Below, piece after piece: positions 17,630 through 26,586 of a stretch of 64,000 nucleotides of DNA. The translations under genes were made by a program, and so were the position numbers. The DNA comes from Pseudomonas sp. PB120 (GTDB taxonomy: Bacteria; Pseudomonadota; Gammaproteobacteria; Pseudomonadales; Pseudomonadaceae): positions 58,985-122,984 of the forward strand of contig NZ_RWIN01000017.1 in the NCBI RefSeq assembly GCF_009761815.1, read 5' to 3'. The number at the start of each line of letters is the position of its first letter. Position 1 is the first letter of the stretch. Below the pieces are notes generated by a model that was not told where the DNA came from, did not search any database, and saw only the letters and a list, made by a program, of their open reading frames with translations.

Positions 17630-18423
17630 TATTGAGTGACGTCAGCGCTGAAGTATTTTTCCGAAAGCTTTTTCAGCGTGCCATCGGCGCGCAGCTTGTC
17701 GATCGCCTTGTTCACTGCGGCCAGCAGTTCAGGCTCGCCTTTGCGCAGGGCAATGCCGGCTTCCTGACGGGAAAACGCTTCGCCGGCGGCGACAGTGTCG
17801 GTGGCTTTCTTGGCGTATTCCAGTGCGGCGAGACGGTCAATCAGGATGGCGTCGATGCGGCCGACGCGCAGGTCCTGGAACTTGGTCGGATCATCGTCAT
17901 AGGTCTTGATGATGGCTTTAGGCTGGTTGTCCTTGAGCCACTGCTCGTAGTTGGTCCCAAGGCCCACGCCGACTTTTTTGCCGTCCAGGTCAGCGGCTGT
18001 CTTGATGGAGTCTTTGTTCTTGGCCAGAACCAGCGCCTGAATCCCGGAAACGGTGTACGGCTCGGAGAAGTCGTACTTCTTCTTGCGCTCTTCGGAGATG
18101 GTGACCTGGTTGATCACTGCGTCCAGACGCTTGGATTCCAGCGCCGCGAGGATACCGTCCCATTTGGTCGGTTGCAGTTTGACCTTGACGCCCAGCTCTT
18201 TGGCCAGGGCTTCGGAGAACTCGACTTCGAAGCCGGCCAGTTTGCCGTCGGTGTCGACGAAACTGAACGGTGGGTAGGTGCCTTCCAGACCAACGTTGAT
18301 CACGCCGGCGTCCTTGATTTTTTGCAGTTGCTCACCGGCAACGGCCTGCCCCAGCAGGCCGGCACCGAGTGCCAGGCCCAGCGAACCCACCAGCAGATTT
18401 CGACGTAGTGCGGAAAAATTCAT
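17629..18423 (-). CDS. tcyJ: Cystine ABC transporter substrate-binding protein
   Basis: 264-residue periplasmic solute-binding protein family 3. The signal peptide ends QAVA-GE (cleavage near residue 29). The start of the mature protein (INVGLEGTYPPFSFVDTDGKLAGFEVEFSEALAKELG) is the classic amino-acid-binding fold. KWDGILAALESKRLDAVINQVTIS matches FliY/TcyJ. First gene of tcyJLN. The 260 bp upstream contain an A/T-rich segment (18560-18615) where the promoter should lie. Sulfur-limitation control through CysB is expected from family knowledge but not shown. Confidence 0.85.
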   Translation of the reverse strand: MNFSALRRNLLVGSLGLALGAGLLGQAVAGEQLQKIKDAGVINVGLEGTYPPFSFVDTDGKLAGFEVEFSEALAKELGVKVKLQPTKWDGILAALESKRLDAVINQVTISEERKKKYDFSEPYTVSGIQALVLAKNKDSIKTAADLDGKKVGVGLGTNYEQWLKDNQPKAIIKTYDDDPTKFQDLRVGRIDAILIDRLAALEYAKKATDTVAAGEAFSRQEAGIALRKGEPELLAAVNKAIDKLRADGTLKKLSEKYFSADVTQ

Positions 18424-18631
18424 GACAAGCCCCTGTGTTTTCTTATGAAGACGCTTTGTAGGAAAGTTGGCAAAAACGGGATTTGGACGACAGCAGTATC
18501 CTGCCCTAAAGCAGCATATGCGTCTCTCAGCAAATTCGCCTGCGGCGTGACTATATGATGAGGTTGTTAGATAAGAAAATAATAAATATTATATTTGTTA
18601 TTCTTTTATCGAATAACCGATGTTCACATCC

Positions 18632-18663
18632 TTGTGGCGAGGGAGCAAGCGCCCTCGCCACAA
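18632..18663. terminator. Hairpin after the D-cysteine desulfhydrase gene
   Basis: TTGTGGCGAGGGAGC-aa-GCGCCCTCGCCACAA is a nearly perfect hairpin made of half-REPIN (family 2) sequence collapsed together. It lies 20 bp after the dcyD stop and could end that transcript. Confidence 0.5.
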
Positions 18664-18683
18664 AAAACTATCCCTCGCGAAAC

Positions 18684-19676
18684 TTAGAACGCTGTGTTGT
18701 AGGCAAACAACGCCGGTGCGCCACCGGTGTGCAGGAAGATGATTGGGCCGTCATCGAAACGCTGACGGCCAATCCCGTCGAGCAACCCCGCCATGGCCTT
18801 GCCGGTGTACACCGGGTCCAGCAACAAGCCTTCCTGGCTCGCCACCAGTTTCACCGCCGCCAGGGTCCCGGCGTTCGGTTCGCCATAGCGCGGGCCGAAA
18901 TATTCGTCCCACAACTCGACCTTGAAAGAGGTTGGCAGGCTGACGCCCAGCAACTCAGCGGTGCGCTCGGCGAGCCCTTGGACTTTCGGCCGCTGAGCTT
19001 CGTCGGTACGGGACACCGTGACCCCAATCACTGGCAAATCCGGCAGTACTTCACTGAGTGCCAGCGCCAGGCCGCTGTGAGTCCCGGCGCTGCCCGACGC
19101 CAGGACCACGGCTGCGAACGTCAGGCCGGTGTCCTTGATTTGCTCGGCCAGTTCCAGCCCTGCACGCACATAGCCCAAGGCACCCAGCGCGTTGGAGCCA
19201 CCAATCGGCACCAGGTACGGTTTTTTGCCGTTCTGGCGCAGTCGCTCGGCCAGCGCCTGCAATTGCTCGTCGGCATTGTCGAGGTTGTCCACGAGCTCGA
19301 CCTTGGCTTCGAACAAGTCCAGCAACAGGCGATTGCCGTTGCCGACATAGTTGGCGTCGTCGGTGCCCAAGGGGTTTTCCAGCAGGGCGACGCAACCCAG
19401 ACCAAGCCTGGCGGCCAGGGCGGCCGTCTGGCGCACGTGATTGGACTGAAGCGCACCCGCGGTGATCAAGGTATCGGCACCCTGGGCCAGGGCATCGGCG
19501 GCCAGGTATTCGAGTTTGCGCAGCTTGTTGCCACCCATTGCCAGCGGCGTCAGGTCGTCGCGTTTGACGTACACGTCGCGGCCCAGCCAGGTCGACAGGC
19601 GTTCAAGTTTTTCCAGCGGCGTGGAGTGGCCCAGCAGTTCGAGGCGGTCAAAACGGGCGAGCTGTTGTTTGATCAT
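18684..19676 (-). CDS. dcyD: D-cysteine desulfhydrase
   Basis: PLP enzyme that cleaves D-cysteine to pyruvate, H2S and ammonia; 330 residues from ATG 19676, as in E. coli DcyD. The PLP lysine is Lys51 in [26 protein letters not shown] and the glycine-rich phosphate loop [11 protein letters not shown] are present. The nearby ACC-deaminase branch shares these motifs, but linkage to the cystine importer favours DcyD. It is transcribed toward tcyJLN, in the same order as fliY-dcyD-yecSC systems. The serine acetyltransferase gene is divergent, 190 bp away. Confidence 0.85.
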   Translation of the reverse strand: MIKQQLARFDRLELLGHSTPLEKLERLSTWLGRDVYVKRDDLTPLAMGGNKLRKLEYLAADALAQGADTLITAGALQSNHVRQTAALAARLGLGCVALLENPLGTDDANYVGNGNRLLLDLFEAKVELVDNLDNADEQLQALAERLRQNGKKPYLVPIGGSNALGALGYVRAGLELAEQIKDTGLTFAAVVLASGSAGTHSGLALALSEVLPDLPVIGVTVSRTDEAQRPKVQGLAERTAELLGVSLPTSFKVELWDEYFGPRYGEPNAGTLAAVKLVASQEGLLLDPVYTGKAMAGLLDGIGRQRFDDGPIIFLHTGGAPALFAYNTAF

Positions 19677-19866
19677 GGTTCCGTACTGGCGGAGGAAGAT
19701 GTCAGGACTATAGGCACCGGTAAAAAGCGCGGCAACTGCCAATCGCTTATAGCCAATTGCTCTGAGCACAGCACTATTGGTTCTTAATTCGACTTCCAGA
19801 CGTTGCCGTAAAGTAAGCGCCGTCAGTGCGGCCAGACAGTCCGGCCGCCCGTGAGGAGTTTTTACC

Positions 19867-20793
19867 GTGAGCGAGCGTTCCAGCCATTGGCAATTGCAGA
19901 CCATCGTCAGCCAGCTGCGCACGGCGCGTGACCAGTGGCGCGCACAAAACGGCCGCGTCAGCGGCGAGCAGGGCGGTCGCGAACTGCCTTCGCGGGCGGC
20001 GATGGCTGAGATTCTTGAGGCGTTGTGCGGTGCGCTGTTCCCGATGCGCCTGGGCCCGGTAGACCTGCGCGAAGAGAGTGAAGATTTTTACGTCGGCCAC
20101 ACGCTGGACGTGGCGCTCAATGCATTGCTGGCCCAGGCGCGACTCGAACTGCGTTATGCCGCGCGCCACAGCGAAGAGGCCGGCGCCGAAGTCGAAGCCA
20201 AGACCATTTCGATCATTCAGGGCTTTGCCCTCGCGTTGCCGGGCCTGCGCAGCTTGCTGGACACCGACGTGCTCGCGGCGTATCACGGCGACCCCGCCGC
20301 GCGCAGCGTCGATGAAGTGCTGCTGTGCTACCCGGGGATCCTGGCGGTGATTCACCATCGCCTGGCCCACTATTTGTACCGTGCGGGTTTGCCGCTGCTG
20401 GCGCGGATCAGCGCGGAGATTGCGCATTCGGCGACCGGAATCGATATTCACCCTGGCGCGCAGATCGGCCGCAGCTTCTTTATCGATCACGGGACCGGCG
20501 TGGTGATCGGCGAGACCGCGATCATCGGCGAGCGCGTGCGCATTTATCAGGCCGTGACCCTGGGCGCCAAGCGCTTCCCGGCGGACGAGGACGGCCAGTT
20601 GCAGAAGGGCCATCCGCGGCACCCGATCGTTGAAGACGACGTGGTGATTTATGCCGGTGCGACCATCCTTGGACGGATCACCATTGGCAAGGGCTCAACC
20701 ATTGGCGGCAACGTCTGGCTGACCCGCAGCGTGCCGCCGGGGTGCAACCTGACGCAGGCGAATTTGCAGCATGATGATGGGACGCAGAAGTAG
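19867..20793 (+). CDS. epsC: Serine O-acetyltransferase, EpsC/CysE type
   Basis: 308 residues, GTG start preceded by GAGGAG. The N-terminal helical domain is long (about 1-190). The C-terminal left-handed beta-helix contains hexapeptide repeats from [10 protein letters not shown] through [17 protein letters not shown] to [22 protein letters not shown]. The HGTGVVIG catalytic His region is conserved. The product, O-acetylserine, is the carbon acceptor for sulfide in cysteine synthesis. Divergence from dcyD, which releases sulfide from D-cysteine, suggests the pair serves recapture of that sulfide as L-cysteine. It is the longer isozyme, so the house-keeping cysE is probably elsewhere. Confidence 0.8.
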   Translation: MSERSSHWQLQTIVSQLRTARDQWRAQNGRVSGEQGGRELPSRAAMAEILEALCGALFPMRLGPVDLREESEDFYVGHTLDVALNALLAQARLELRYAARHSEEAGAEVEAKTISIIQGFALALPGLRSLLDTDVLAAYHGDPAARSVDEVLLCYPGILAVIHHRLAHYLYRAGLPLLARISAEIAHSATGIDIHPGAQIGRSFFIDHGTGVVIGETAIIGERVRIYQAVTLGAKRFPADEDGQLQKGHPRHPIVEDDVVIYAGATILGRITIGKGSTIGGNVWLTRSVPPGCNLTQANLQHDDGTQK

Positions 20794-20824
20794 GGCCCAG
20801 GATTTTCGCTGACTGATCTGGCCT

Positions 20825-20918
20825 CATCGCGAGCAGGCTCGCTCCCACAGTAGAAAGGTGTTGGACCACAGTTTTGTGAACGACACTTCTCCCTGTGGGA
20901 GCGAGCCTGCTCGCGATG
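20825..20918. repeat. REP doublet (family 1)
   Basis: CATCGCGAGCAGGCTCGCTC-CCACAG on the left and its reverse complement on the right, separated by about 40 bp. It lies between epsC and betT. Confidence 0.85.
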
Positions 20919-21059
20919 GTTTCAAGCCGAACCGAAACAATGGGATTTAGCTAATTCCCCGCCGAACAAATCCCCCGAATCCCGCGCCATCCCCATCCTT
21001 GAACTAGCGTAGGAAAGCGACCGCCGAGCCCTGCGATTAGTCCTTAGCCCCCTATCCAT

Positions 21060-21089
21060 GTTTAACTTGAACGTTCATTCAAGTTAAAC
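21060..21089. promoter_or_regulatory. BetI-type operator upstream of betT
   Basis: Perfect inverted repeat GTTTAACTTGAA-CGTTCA-TTCAAGTTAAAC (12-bp arms, 6-bp spacer), 91 bp before the betT ATG. The core TTGAACGTTCATTCAA resembles choline-responsive BetI operators. No betI gene is in the window, so a trans-acting repressor is inferred. Confidence 0.65.
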
Positions 21090-21180
21090 CGGTGGTTCGC
21101 CGCCCGCTCACAACAGGAGGCTTGCCTTTGCTGAGTCTGATTTCCACAGCCACGTTTTACTGCTTTGAGGTGCACCGTTC

Positions 21181-23175
21181 ATGAGTGCATCGTCTCTCCC
21201 TTCAAGCGGCCAGGTCCGCATGAATCCGCCGGTGTTTTACTTCTCGGCGACGTTCATCTTTTTGTTCGGCATCGTGGTCATTGCCATGCCCGAGCAGGCC
21301 GGTGCGTGGCTGTTGCAGGCGCAAAACTGGGCGGCCAATACGGTCGGCTGGTATTACATGCTCGCGATGTCGCTGTATCTGGTCTTCGTGGTGGTCACCG
21401 CCTTGTCTGGCTACGGCAAGATCAAGCTTGGTGCCGACCACGACGAGCCCGAATTCAGTTACCTGTCCTGGGCCGGCATGCTGTTCGCCGCCGGGATCAG
21501 CATCACGCTGTTCTTCTTTTGCGTGTCCGAACCCCTGACCCATATGCTGCAACCGCCTCAGGGCGAGGCGGGCACGGCTGATGCGGCGCGCCAGGCGATG
21601 CAGATTCTGTTTTTGCACTGGGGCCTGCATGGCTGGGGCGTGTTCGCCTTCGTCGGCATGGCGCTGGCCTATTTCGCTTACCGCCATAACCTGCCTTTGG
21701 CGTTGCGGTCGGCGCTGTATCCGTTGATTGGCAAACGCATCAACGGACCGATCGGTTATGCGGTGGATGGCTTCGGCATCATCGCCACGGTGTTCGGTCT
21801 TGGGGCCGACATGGGCTTTGGCGTGTTGCACCTCAACTCGGGTCTGGATTATCTGTTCGGCATCGCCCACACCCAGTGGATTCAGGTCGGCCTGATCACG
21901 TTGATGATGGGCGCGGCAATCATTGTCGCGGTGTCCGGCGTCGACAAAGGCGTGCGAGTGATGTCCGACATCAACATGCTGCTGGCCTGCGCGCTGCTGC
22001 TGTTCGTGTTGTTCGCCGGCCCGACACAGCACTTGCTCAACACCCTGATACAGAACATCGGCGACTACCTCGGCGCATTGCCGATGAAAAGTTTTGACCT
22101 CTACGCCTATGACAAACCCAGCGACTGGCTGGGCGGCTGGACGGTGTTTTATTGGGCCTGGTGGATTGCGTGGTCGCCGTTCGTGGGCTTGTTCATCGCA
22201 CGGATTTCCCGTGGCCGGACCATCCGCGAATTCGTCTTCGGCGTGCTGCTGATCCCATTGGGTTTCACCCTGGCGTGGATGTCGATCTTCGGCAACAGCG
22301 CCATTGATCAAGTGCTCAACCACGGCATGAGCGCCCTCGGCATGTCCGCCATCGACAACCCGTCGATGACCCTCTACCTGCTGCTGGAAACGTACCCGTG
22401 GAGCAAAACGGTGATCGCGGTCACGGTGTTTATCAGCTTCGTGTTCTTCGTCACCTCGGCCGACTCCGGCACGGTGGTGCTGTCGACGTTATCGGCCAAG
22501 GGCGGCAACCCGGATGAAGACGGGCCGAAATGGCTGCGGGTGTTTTGGGGTGCGATGACCGCGCTGGTCACCAGTGCGCTGTTGTTCTCTGGCAGCATCG
22601 ATGCGCTGAAGTCAGCGGTGGTGCTGACTTCGCTGCCGTTCTCGATGATTTTGCTGCTGATGATGTGGGGGCTGCACAAGGCGTTTTACCTGGAGTCGCA
22701 GAAGCAGATTGCGCAACTGCATTCCCTGGCGCCGGTGTCCGGTTCGCGTCGTGGTGGCTGGCGTCAACGCTTGAGCCAGGCCGTGCATTTCCCGTCGCGG
22801 GATGAGGTCTATCGCTTCCTCGATACGACGGTGCGTCCAGCCATTGAAGAAGTGTCGGCCGTGTTCGCCGAAAAAGGGCTGAACGTGATCACTCAGCCGG
22901 ACCCGGTGAACGACAGCGTCAGCCTGGAGATCGGTCACGGCGAGGAGCATCCGTTCATTTATCAGGTGCAGATGCGCGGCTATTTCACGCCGTCTTTTGC
23001 GCGGGGCGGCATGGGTTCCAAACAACTCAACAACCGTCGTTATTACCGGGCCGAAGTGCATTTGAGCGAGGGCAGTCAGGACTACGATCTGGTGGGTTAC
23101 ACCAAGGAGCAGATCATCAACGACATTCTTGATCAGTACGAGCGGCACCTGCAGTTCTTGCATCTGGTGCGTTGA
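21181..23175 (+). CDS. betT: BCCT-family choline transporter, BetT type
   Basis: 664-residue secondary transporter with 12 predicted helices. The family signature appears as WTVFYWAWWIAWSPFVGLFI, followed by RISRGRTIREF. The long cytoplasmic tail (about 500-664) includes REEV-like and EHPFIYQVQMRGYF segments seen in osmosensing BetT proteins. It drives choline uptake for glycine-betaine synthesis or catabolism. The BetI-like operator upstream supports choline as substrate. The betIBA genes are not present here; Pseudomonas often has several BetT paralogues. Confidence 0.85.
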   Translation: MSASSLPSSGQVRMNPPVFYFSATFIFLFGIVVIAMPEQAGAWLLQAQNWAANTVGWYYMLAMSLYLVFVVVTALSGYGKIKLGADHDEPEFSYLSWAGMLFAAGISITLFFFCVSEPLTHMLQPPQGEAGTADAARQAMQILFLHWGLHGWGVFAFVGMALAYFAYRHNLPLALRSALYPLIGKRINGPIGYAVDGFGIIATVFGLGADMGFGVLHLNSGLDYLFGIAHTQWIQVGLITLMMGAAIIVAVSGVDKGVRVMSDINMLLACALLLFVLFAGPTQHLLNTLIQNIGDYLGALPMKSFDLYAYDKPSDWLGGWTVFYWAWWIAWSPFVGLFIARISRGRTIREFVFGVLLIPLGFTLAWMSIFGNSAIDQVLNHGMSALGMSAIDNPSMTLYLLLETYPWSKTVIAVTVFISFVFFVTSADSGTVVLSTLSAKGGNPDEDGPKWLRVFWGAMTALVTSALLFSGSIDALKSAVVLTSLPFSMILLLMMWGLHKAFYLESQKQIAQLHSLAPVSGSRRGGWRQRLSQAVHFPSRDEVYRFLDTTVRPAIEEVSAVFAEKGLNVITQPDPVNDSVSLEIGHGEEHPFIYQVQMRGYFTPSFARGGMGSKQLNNRRYYRAEVHLSEGSQDYDLVGYTKEQIINDILDQYERHLQFLHLVR

Positions 23176-23183
23176 TTAAGCCG

Positions 23184-23444
23184 TTACGTTTCGCTGGTCA
23201 ACACCATGAACAACACCAGCGCCGCCACCGGCACACCGAACACCGCGCTGCCGACGGCCAGTTCCGTGCTCAACGGCTGGCCGGCGTGGACGATGCCGAC
23301 TGCGCCGTTGATCAGCGTCAGCGCGAGCCACAGCACGACAAAGCTGTAGGCCATTGTCTGGCGGCTGAAACCGATTCGCTCGCCGATGAACAGCATCAGC
23401 GCGAGGAGGATCAGGCCGAAGGTGGTGATGATTGTGGTGTGCAT
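23184..23444 (-). CDS. Small membrane protein of unknown function
   Basis: 86 residues that are almost wholly hydrophobic, with three likely helices (about 4-22, 30-50 and 64-83). The ATG at 23444 follows a GGA site. It is convergent with betT, 8 bp from its stop. I do not recognise a family; the composition and good start make it a real gene. A role linked to betT is possible but only from position. Confidence 0.6.
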   Translation of the reverse strand: MHTTIITTFGLILLALMLFIGERIGFSRQTMAYSFVVLWLALTLINGAVGIVHAGQPLSTELAVGSAVFGVPVAALVLFMVLTSET

Positions 23445-23483
23445 GAGGTTCCGTCCGTTAGAGGGGCGCTGTTTTTGAGGCCG

Positions 23484-23552
23484 CCATCGCGGGCAGGCTC
23501 GCTCCCACAGGGATCACCGCCATACCTGTGGGAGCGAGCCTGCTCGCGATGG
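23484..23552. repeat. REP doublet (family 1), compact
   Basis: CCATCGCGGGCAGGCTCGCT...CTGTGGGAGCGAGCCTGCTC with only a short spacer, giving a near-continuous 69-bp palindrome between two minus-strand genes. Confidence 0.85.
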
Positions 23553-23580
23553 GGTCACTGCGGTATCTGACTGAGCATAG

Positions 23581-24321
23581 TTAAACCAACCCACCATTAA
23601 CCCGCAGAATCTGCCCATTGACCCACGCCGATTCCGGCCCCACCAGAAACGACACAACACGGGCAATATCCTCCGGCTGACCCAAACGTTCCAGCGGTGC
23701 CATCTTCGCAAAATTCTGGATCTGCTCTTCACTCTTGCCGTGCAAAAACAACTCCGTCGCCACCGGGCCCGGCGCGACGGCATTCACGGTGATTTCACGT
23801 CCGCGCATTTCCTTGGCAAACACCTGAGTCAGCGATTCCACCGCTGCTTTGCTGGCGATGTACACCGCGTACCCCGGCAGGTTCATGCCGACGGTGCTGC
23901 TGGAAAAATTGACGATCCGCCCACCGTTGTTCATACGCGTCGCCGCTTCACGCAGGGTGTTGAACGTACCCCGCGCGTGGATATTGAAGGTCTGCTCGAA
24001 CAGCTCATCGGAGTGCTGCGCCAGCGGCATCACTTTAAGAATGCCGGCGTTGTTGATCAGCGCATCGACCTTGCCCAGTTGAGTTTCAGTCTCCTCGAAC
24101 ATACGGCGCACATCGTCGGCATTAGCCACGTCCGCCTTGATCGCTATGGCCCGATGGCCGGCCTGACGCAACTCGACCACCAGTGCCGATGCTTCGGTGG
24201 CGCTGCTGGCGTAATTGATTGCCACGGCAAAACCGTCGCTGGCCAGTTGTCTGGCAATGACCGCGCCGATGCCACGGGAGGCGCCGGTCACGATGGCAAC
24301 TTTGGAAGTCTGAGAAGTCAT
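23581..24321 (-). CDS. Short-chain dehydrogenase/reductase (SDR)
   Basis: 246-residue classical SDR. The cofactor motif is TGASRGIG (residues 12-19), the structural motif is NNAG, and the catalytic YxxxK reads YIASK. The C-terminus ends in the common GPESAWVNGQILRVNGG motif. The Ala/Thr-rich Rossmann region with YASSA after strand 2 suggests NADP preference. Sequence points to an FabG-like 3-oxo reductase or sugar/aldehyde reductase, but the substrate cannot be set. ATG at 24321 has AGGA upstream. Monocistronic by context. Confidence 0.8.
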   Translation of the reverse strand: MTSQTSKVAIVTGASRGIGAVIARQLASDGFAVAINYASSATEASALVVELRQAGHRAIAIKADVANADDVRRMFEETETQLGKVDALINNAGILKVMPLAQHSDELFEQTFNIHARGTFNTLREAATRMNNGGRIVNFSSSTVGMNLPGYAVYIASKAAVESLTQVFAKEMRGREITVNAVAPGPVATELFLHGKSEEQIQNFAKMAPLERLGQPEDIARVVSFLVGPESAWVNGQILRVNGGLV

Positions 24322-24590
24322 GGTGGTGTTTCCTTTGCAGGAGATGGTTTAGGGGACGCCAATTTCACATGTTTATCCAGGCCAATAAATGCACTAGATC
24401 TGCCTTCACTATTCAAGAATCGCCAACAATCGATCCTCGGGAAATTGAGCGGGTGCTGACTGGCCGCTGGTCCACGGGCATTTCAGGGTTCTCCCCCTGG
24501 GCTAATATTTATCAGGGTGTGTATCGTGTGTATTGGAAGGGCGTTCGTCGCGTAATGTGCGCACCAAGTGCTGCACACAAGGACGAAGTA

Positions 24591-24773
24591 ATGCGAAGTC
24601 GGGAAATGATCAGGATGATCGAGGAGGATGGTTGGCATCTGGTGGCGGTGAAGGGTAGCCATCATCAGTACAAACATCCGTACAAGTCAGGGAGAGTGAC
24701 GATAAAGCACCCTGACTCAGATCTTCCGAAAGGAACGATCAACAGCATATTGAAACAGGCAGGGCTGAAATGA
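24591..24773 (+). CDS. hicA: HicA toxin (mRNA interferase)
   Basis: 60-residue HicA from ATG 24591. The double-stranded-RNA-binding-like fold is evident: MRSREMIRMIEEDGWHLV, the catalytic His in VKGSHHQYKHP, and the C-terminal LPKGTINSILKQAG. HicA cleaves mRNA and is neutralised by HicB. The frame is open upstream to 24369, but that part has no family resemblance. Toxin-first order is usual for hicAB. It is translationally close to hicB. Confidence 0.9.
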   Translation: MRSREMIRMIEEDGWHLVAVKGSHHQYKHPYKSGRVTIKHPDSDLPKGTINSILKQAGLK

Positions 24774-24832
24774 TGCCCCACATCGGATACGAACGCCCCG
24801 AAGGGGCCACATCACAGGAAGGACTCACCGAA

Positions 24833-25234
24833 ATGAAATTTCCGGTCGTTCTGCACAAGGATGCCGACTCAGACTACGGAGTGATCGTCCCGGACGTACC
24901 AGGCTGTTTTTCTGCAGGCAGCACCGTGTCGCAGGCATTCGAAAACGTGAAAGAAGCGTTATCTCTGCACTATGAAGGACTGGTGGCCGATGGAGAACCA
25001 CTGCCGCAAGTACGCGAGATCGACGTCCACCTTGATAATCCTGATTACGCGGACGGTATTTGGGGGGTGGTGGATTTCGATATCACGCCGTACTTCGGCA
25101 AGTCGGTACGTTTCAATGCCTCCCTGCCCGAGCAGTTGCTCGAGCGTATCGATCAGACCGTCAGGCGGGATCAGCGATACAGTTCACGGTCCGGTTTTTT
25201 GGCCGCAGCGGCTTTGCGCGAGCTGTCGACATAA
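24833..25234 (+). CDS. hicB: HicB antitoxin
   Basis: 133 residues from ATG 24833, preceded by AGGA. The N-terminal degenerate RNase-H-like domain (FPVVLHKDADSDYGVIVPD, GCFSAGSTVSQAF, ALSLHYEGL) binds HicA. The C-terminal part (RFNASLPEQLLERIDQTV...SSRSGFLAAAA) is a ribbon-helix-helix DNA-binding domain, so this is the long, autoregulating HicB form. An earlier ATG at 24770 overlaps the hicA stop and would add 21 residues of low similarity. Confidence 0.9.
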   Translation: MKFPVVLHKDADSDYGVIVPDVPGCFSAGSTVSQAFENVKEALSLHYEGLVADGEPLPQVREIDVHLDNPDYADGIWGVVDFDITPYFGKSVRFNASLPEQLLERIDQTVRRDQRYSSRSGFLAAAALRELST

Positions 25235-25284
25235 GCGTAAGCGGAGTTTTTTGACGTCTCGGCGGGTGTCAGATCAAAAATCTG

Positions 25285-25296
25285 TGAAACGTTTCA
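25285..25296. promoter_or_regulatory. LacI/Cra-type palindrome TGAAACGTTTCA
   Basis: A perfect 12-bp palindrome 103 bp before the aldo-keto reductase start. It matches the half-site style of LacI-family operators and the Cra/FruR consensus. No LacI-family gene is in the window. Confidence 0.45.
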
Positions 25297-25398
25297 GCAT
25301 TTTCTCGAGTCCGGGGTTTATCGGCGTTTGTCTGGGGGTATGCTGGGCAACTCGCGAAGCAGTCGATACCAAGTTCAAGACAGACAAGAGAGGATTCG

Positions 25399-26436
25399 AT
25401 GACCTACACCGCTGCCGAAAACCGCTATGACTCCATCCCTTACCGCCGCGTCGGCCGCAGCGGTCTGGTGCTGCCGGCGTTGTCCCTGGGGCTGTGGCAC
25501 AACTTCGGTGACAGCACACCGATCGACGCCCAGCGCTCGTTGCTGCGCACGGCGTTCGACCTGGGGATCAACCACTTCGACCTGGCCAACAATTACGGCC
25601 CGCCGTATGGCAGCGCCGAGATCAATTTCGGCCGTGTGCTGCGTGAAGACTTCAAGCAGCATCGCGACGAGCTGATCATCTCCAGCAAGGCCGGTTGGGA
25701 TATGTGGCCGGGCCCTTATGGGCAGGGCGGCGGTTCACGCAAATATGTTCTGGCGAGCCTCGACCAGAGCCTGCAGCGGCTGGGCCTGGACTACGTGGAT
25801 ATTTTCTATTCCCACCGTTTTGACCCGGACACGCCGCTGGAAGAAACGGCCAGCGCACTGGCCACTGCGGTGCAGCAGGGCAAGGCGCTGTACATCGGCA
25901 TCTCGTCGTATTCCGGGGTGAAAACCCGTGAGATGGCGGCGCTGTTGAAAGAGTGGAAAGTGCCTTTGCTGATTCATCAGCCGGCCTACAACCTGCTCAA
26001 TCGTTGGGTGGAAAAGGATCTGCTGGATGTCACTGACGAACTGGGCACCGGAGTGATTGCGTTCACGCCGCTGGCGCAGGGCCTGCTGACCGACAAGTAC
26101 CTCAACGGCATTCCGAAGGATGCGCGGGTCAATCGTCCGGGCGGTGGTTCTTTGCAATCCTCGCACCTGTCCGAAGCCAACATCGCCCATGTGCGTGGGC
26201 TCAATGAAATCGCCAAGCGTCGGGGTCAGAGCCTGGCGCAACTGGCGTTGGCATGGACGCTGCGCGATCCACGCGTGACGTCGGCGCTGATCGGTGCGAG
26301 CCGGCCGGAGCAGATTATCGAGAACGTCGGGGCGTTGAAGAACTTGAGCTTTAGCGCGGAAGAGTTGGCGGAGATTGACCGGTTTGCCCAGGAGGGCGGG
26401 ATCAATCTTTGGGAGAAGCCTTCGACGGCTGAGTAA
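25399..26436 (+). CDS. mgrA: Aldo-keto reductase, MgrA/YghZ type (L-glyceraldehyde-3-phosphate reductase)
   Basis: 345-residue (alpha/beta)8 NADPH-dependent aldo-keto reductase of the AKR14 group. Catalytic-site blocks are FDLANNYGPPYGSAE (Asp and Tyr), ISSKAGWDMWPGPYG (Lys) and YVDIFYSHRFD (His). The cofactor region is ITPLAQGLLTDKYL-like and SALIGASRPEQIIENV. E. coli YghZ reduces methylglyoxal and L-glyceraldehyde 3-phosphate. ATG 25399 has GAGAGG upstream. The Cra-like palindrome upstream suggests carbon-flux control, which is inference. Confidence 0.85.
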   Translation: MTYTAAENRYDSIPYRRVGRSGLVLPALSLGLWHNFGDSTPIDAQRSLLRTAFDLGINHFDLANNYGPPYGSAEINFGRVLREDFKQHRDELIISSKAGWDMWPGPYGQGGGSRKYVLASLDQSLQRLGLDYVDIFYSHRFDPDTPLEETASALATAVQQGKALYIGISSYSGVKTREMAALLKEWKVPLLIHQPAYNLLNRWVEKDLLDVTDELGTGVIAFTPLAQGLLTDKYLNGIPKDARVNRPGGGSLQSSHLSEANIAHVRGLNEIAKRRGQSLAQLALAWTLRDPRVTSALIGASRPEQIIENVGALKNLSFSAEELAEIDRFAQEGGINLWEKPSTAE

Positions 26437-26469
26437 GCCTTCGGCGCCGGGTTCTCCGGCGCCTGTTCT

Positions 26470-26559
26470 GGCCCCATCGCCGGCAAGCCGGTCTCACTCC
26501 CACAGTGGATCTGCGTCAGGCACAACCCTTGTAGGAGCGGGCTTGCCCGCGATAGGGCC
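26470..26559. repeat. REP doublet (GCCGGCAAGCCGG / GCGGGCTTGCCCGC variant)
   Basis: Left core ATCGCCGGCAAGCCGGTCTC and right core GTAGGAGCGGGCTTGCCCGC, bounded by GGCCCCATCGC/GCGATAGGGCC. It lies between the convergent mgrA and tauD genes. Confidence 0.8.
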
Positions 26560-26586
26560 ATTAAAGTCAGTAAAGACCTTCAGGTT

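Larger units (their letters stand above)
20794..21180. other. Regulatory region between epsC and betT
   Basis: 387 bp containing a REP doublet (20825-20918) and the BetI-type operator (21060-21089). Nothing else stands out; the betT promoter presumably overlaps the operator. Confidence 0.5.

Noticed and set aside
24369..24590. Long form of hicA starting at 24369
   Set aside because: The extra 74 codons show no resemblance to HicA, which normally has about 60 residues; the ATG at 24591 gives the standard length.
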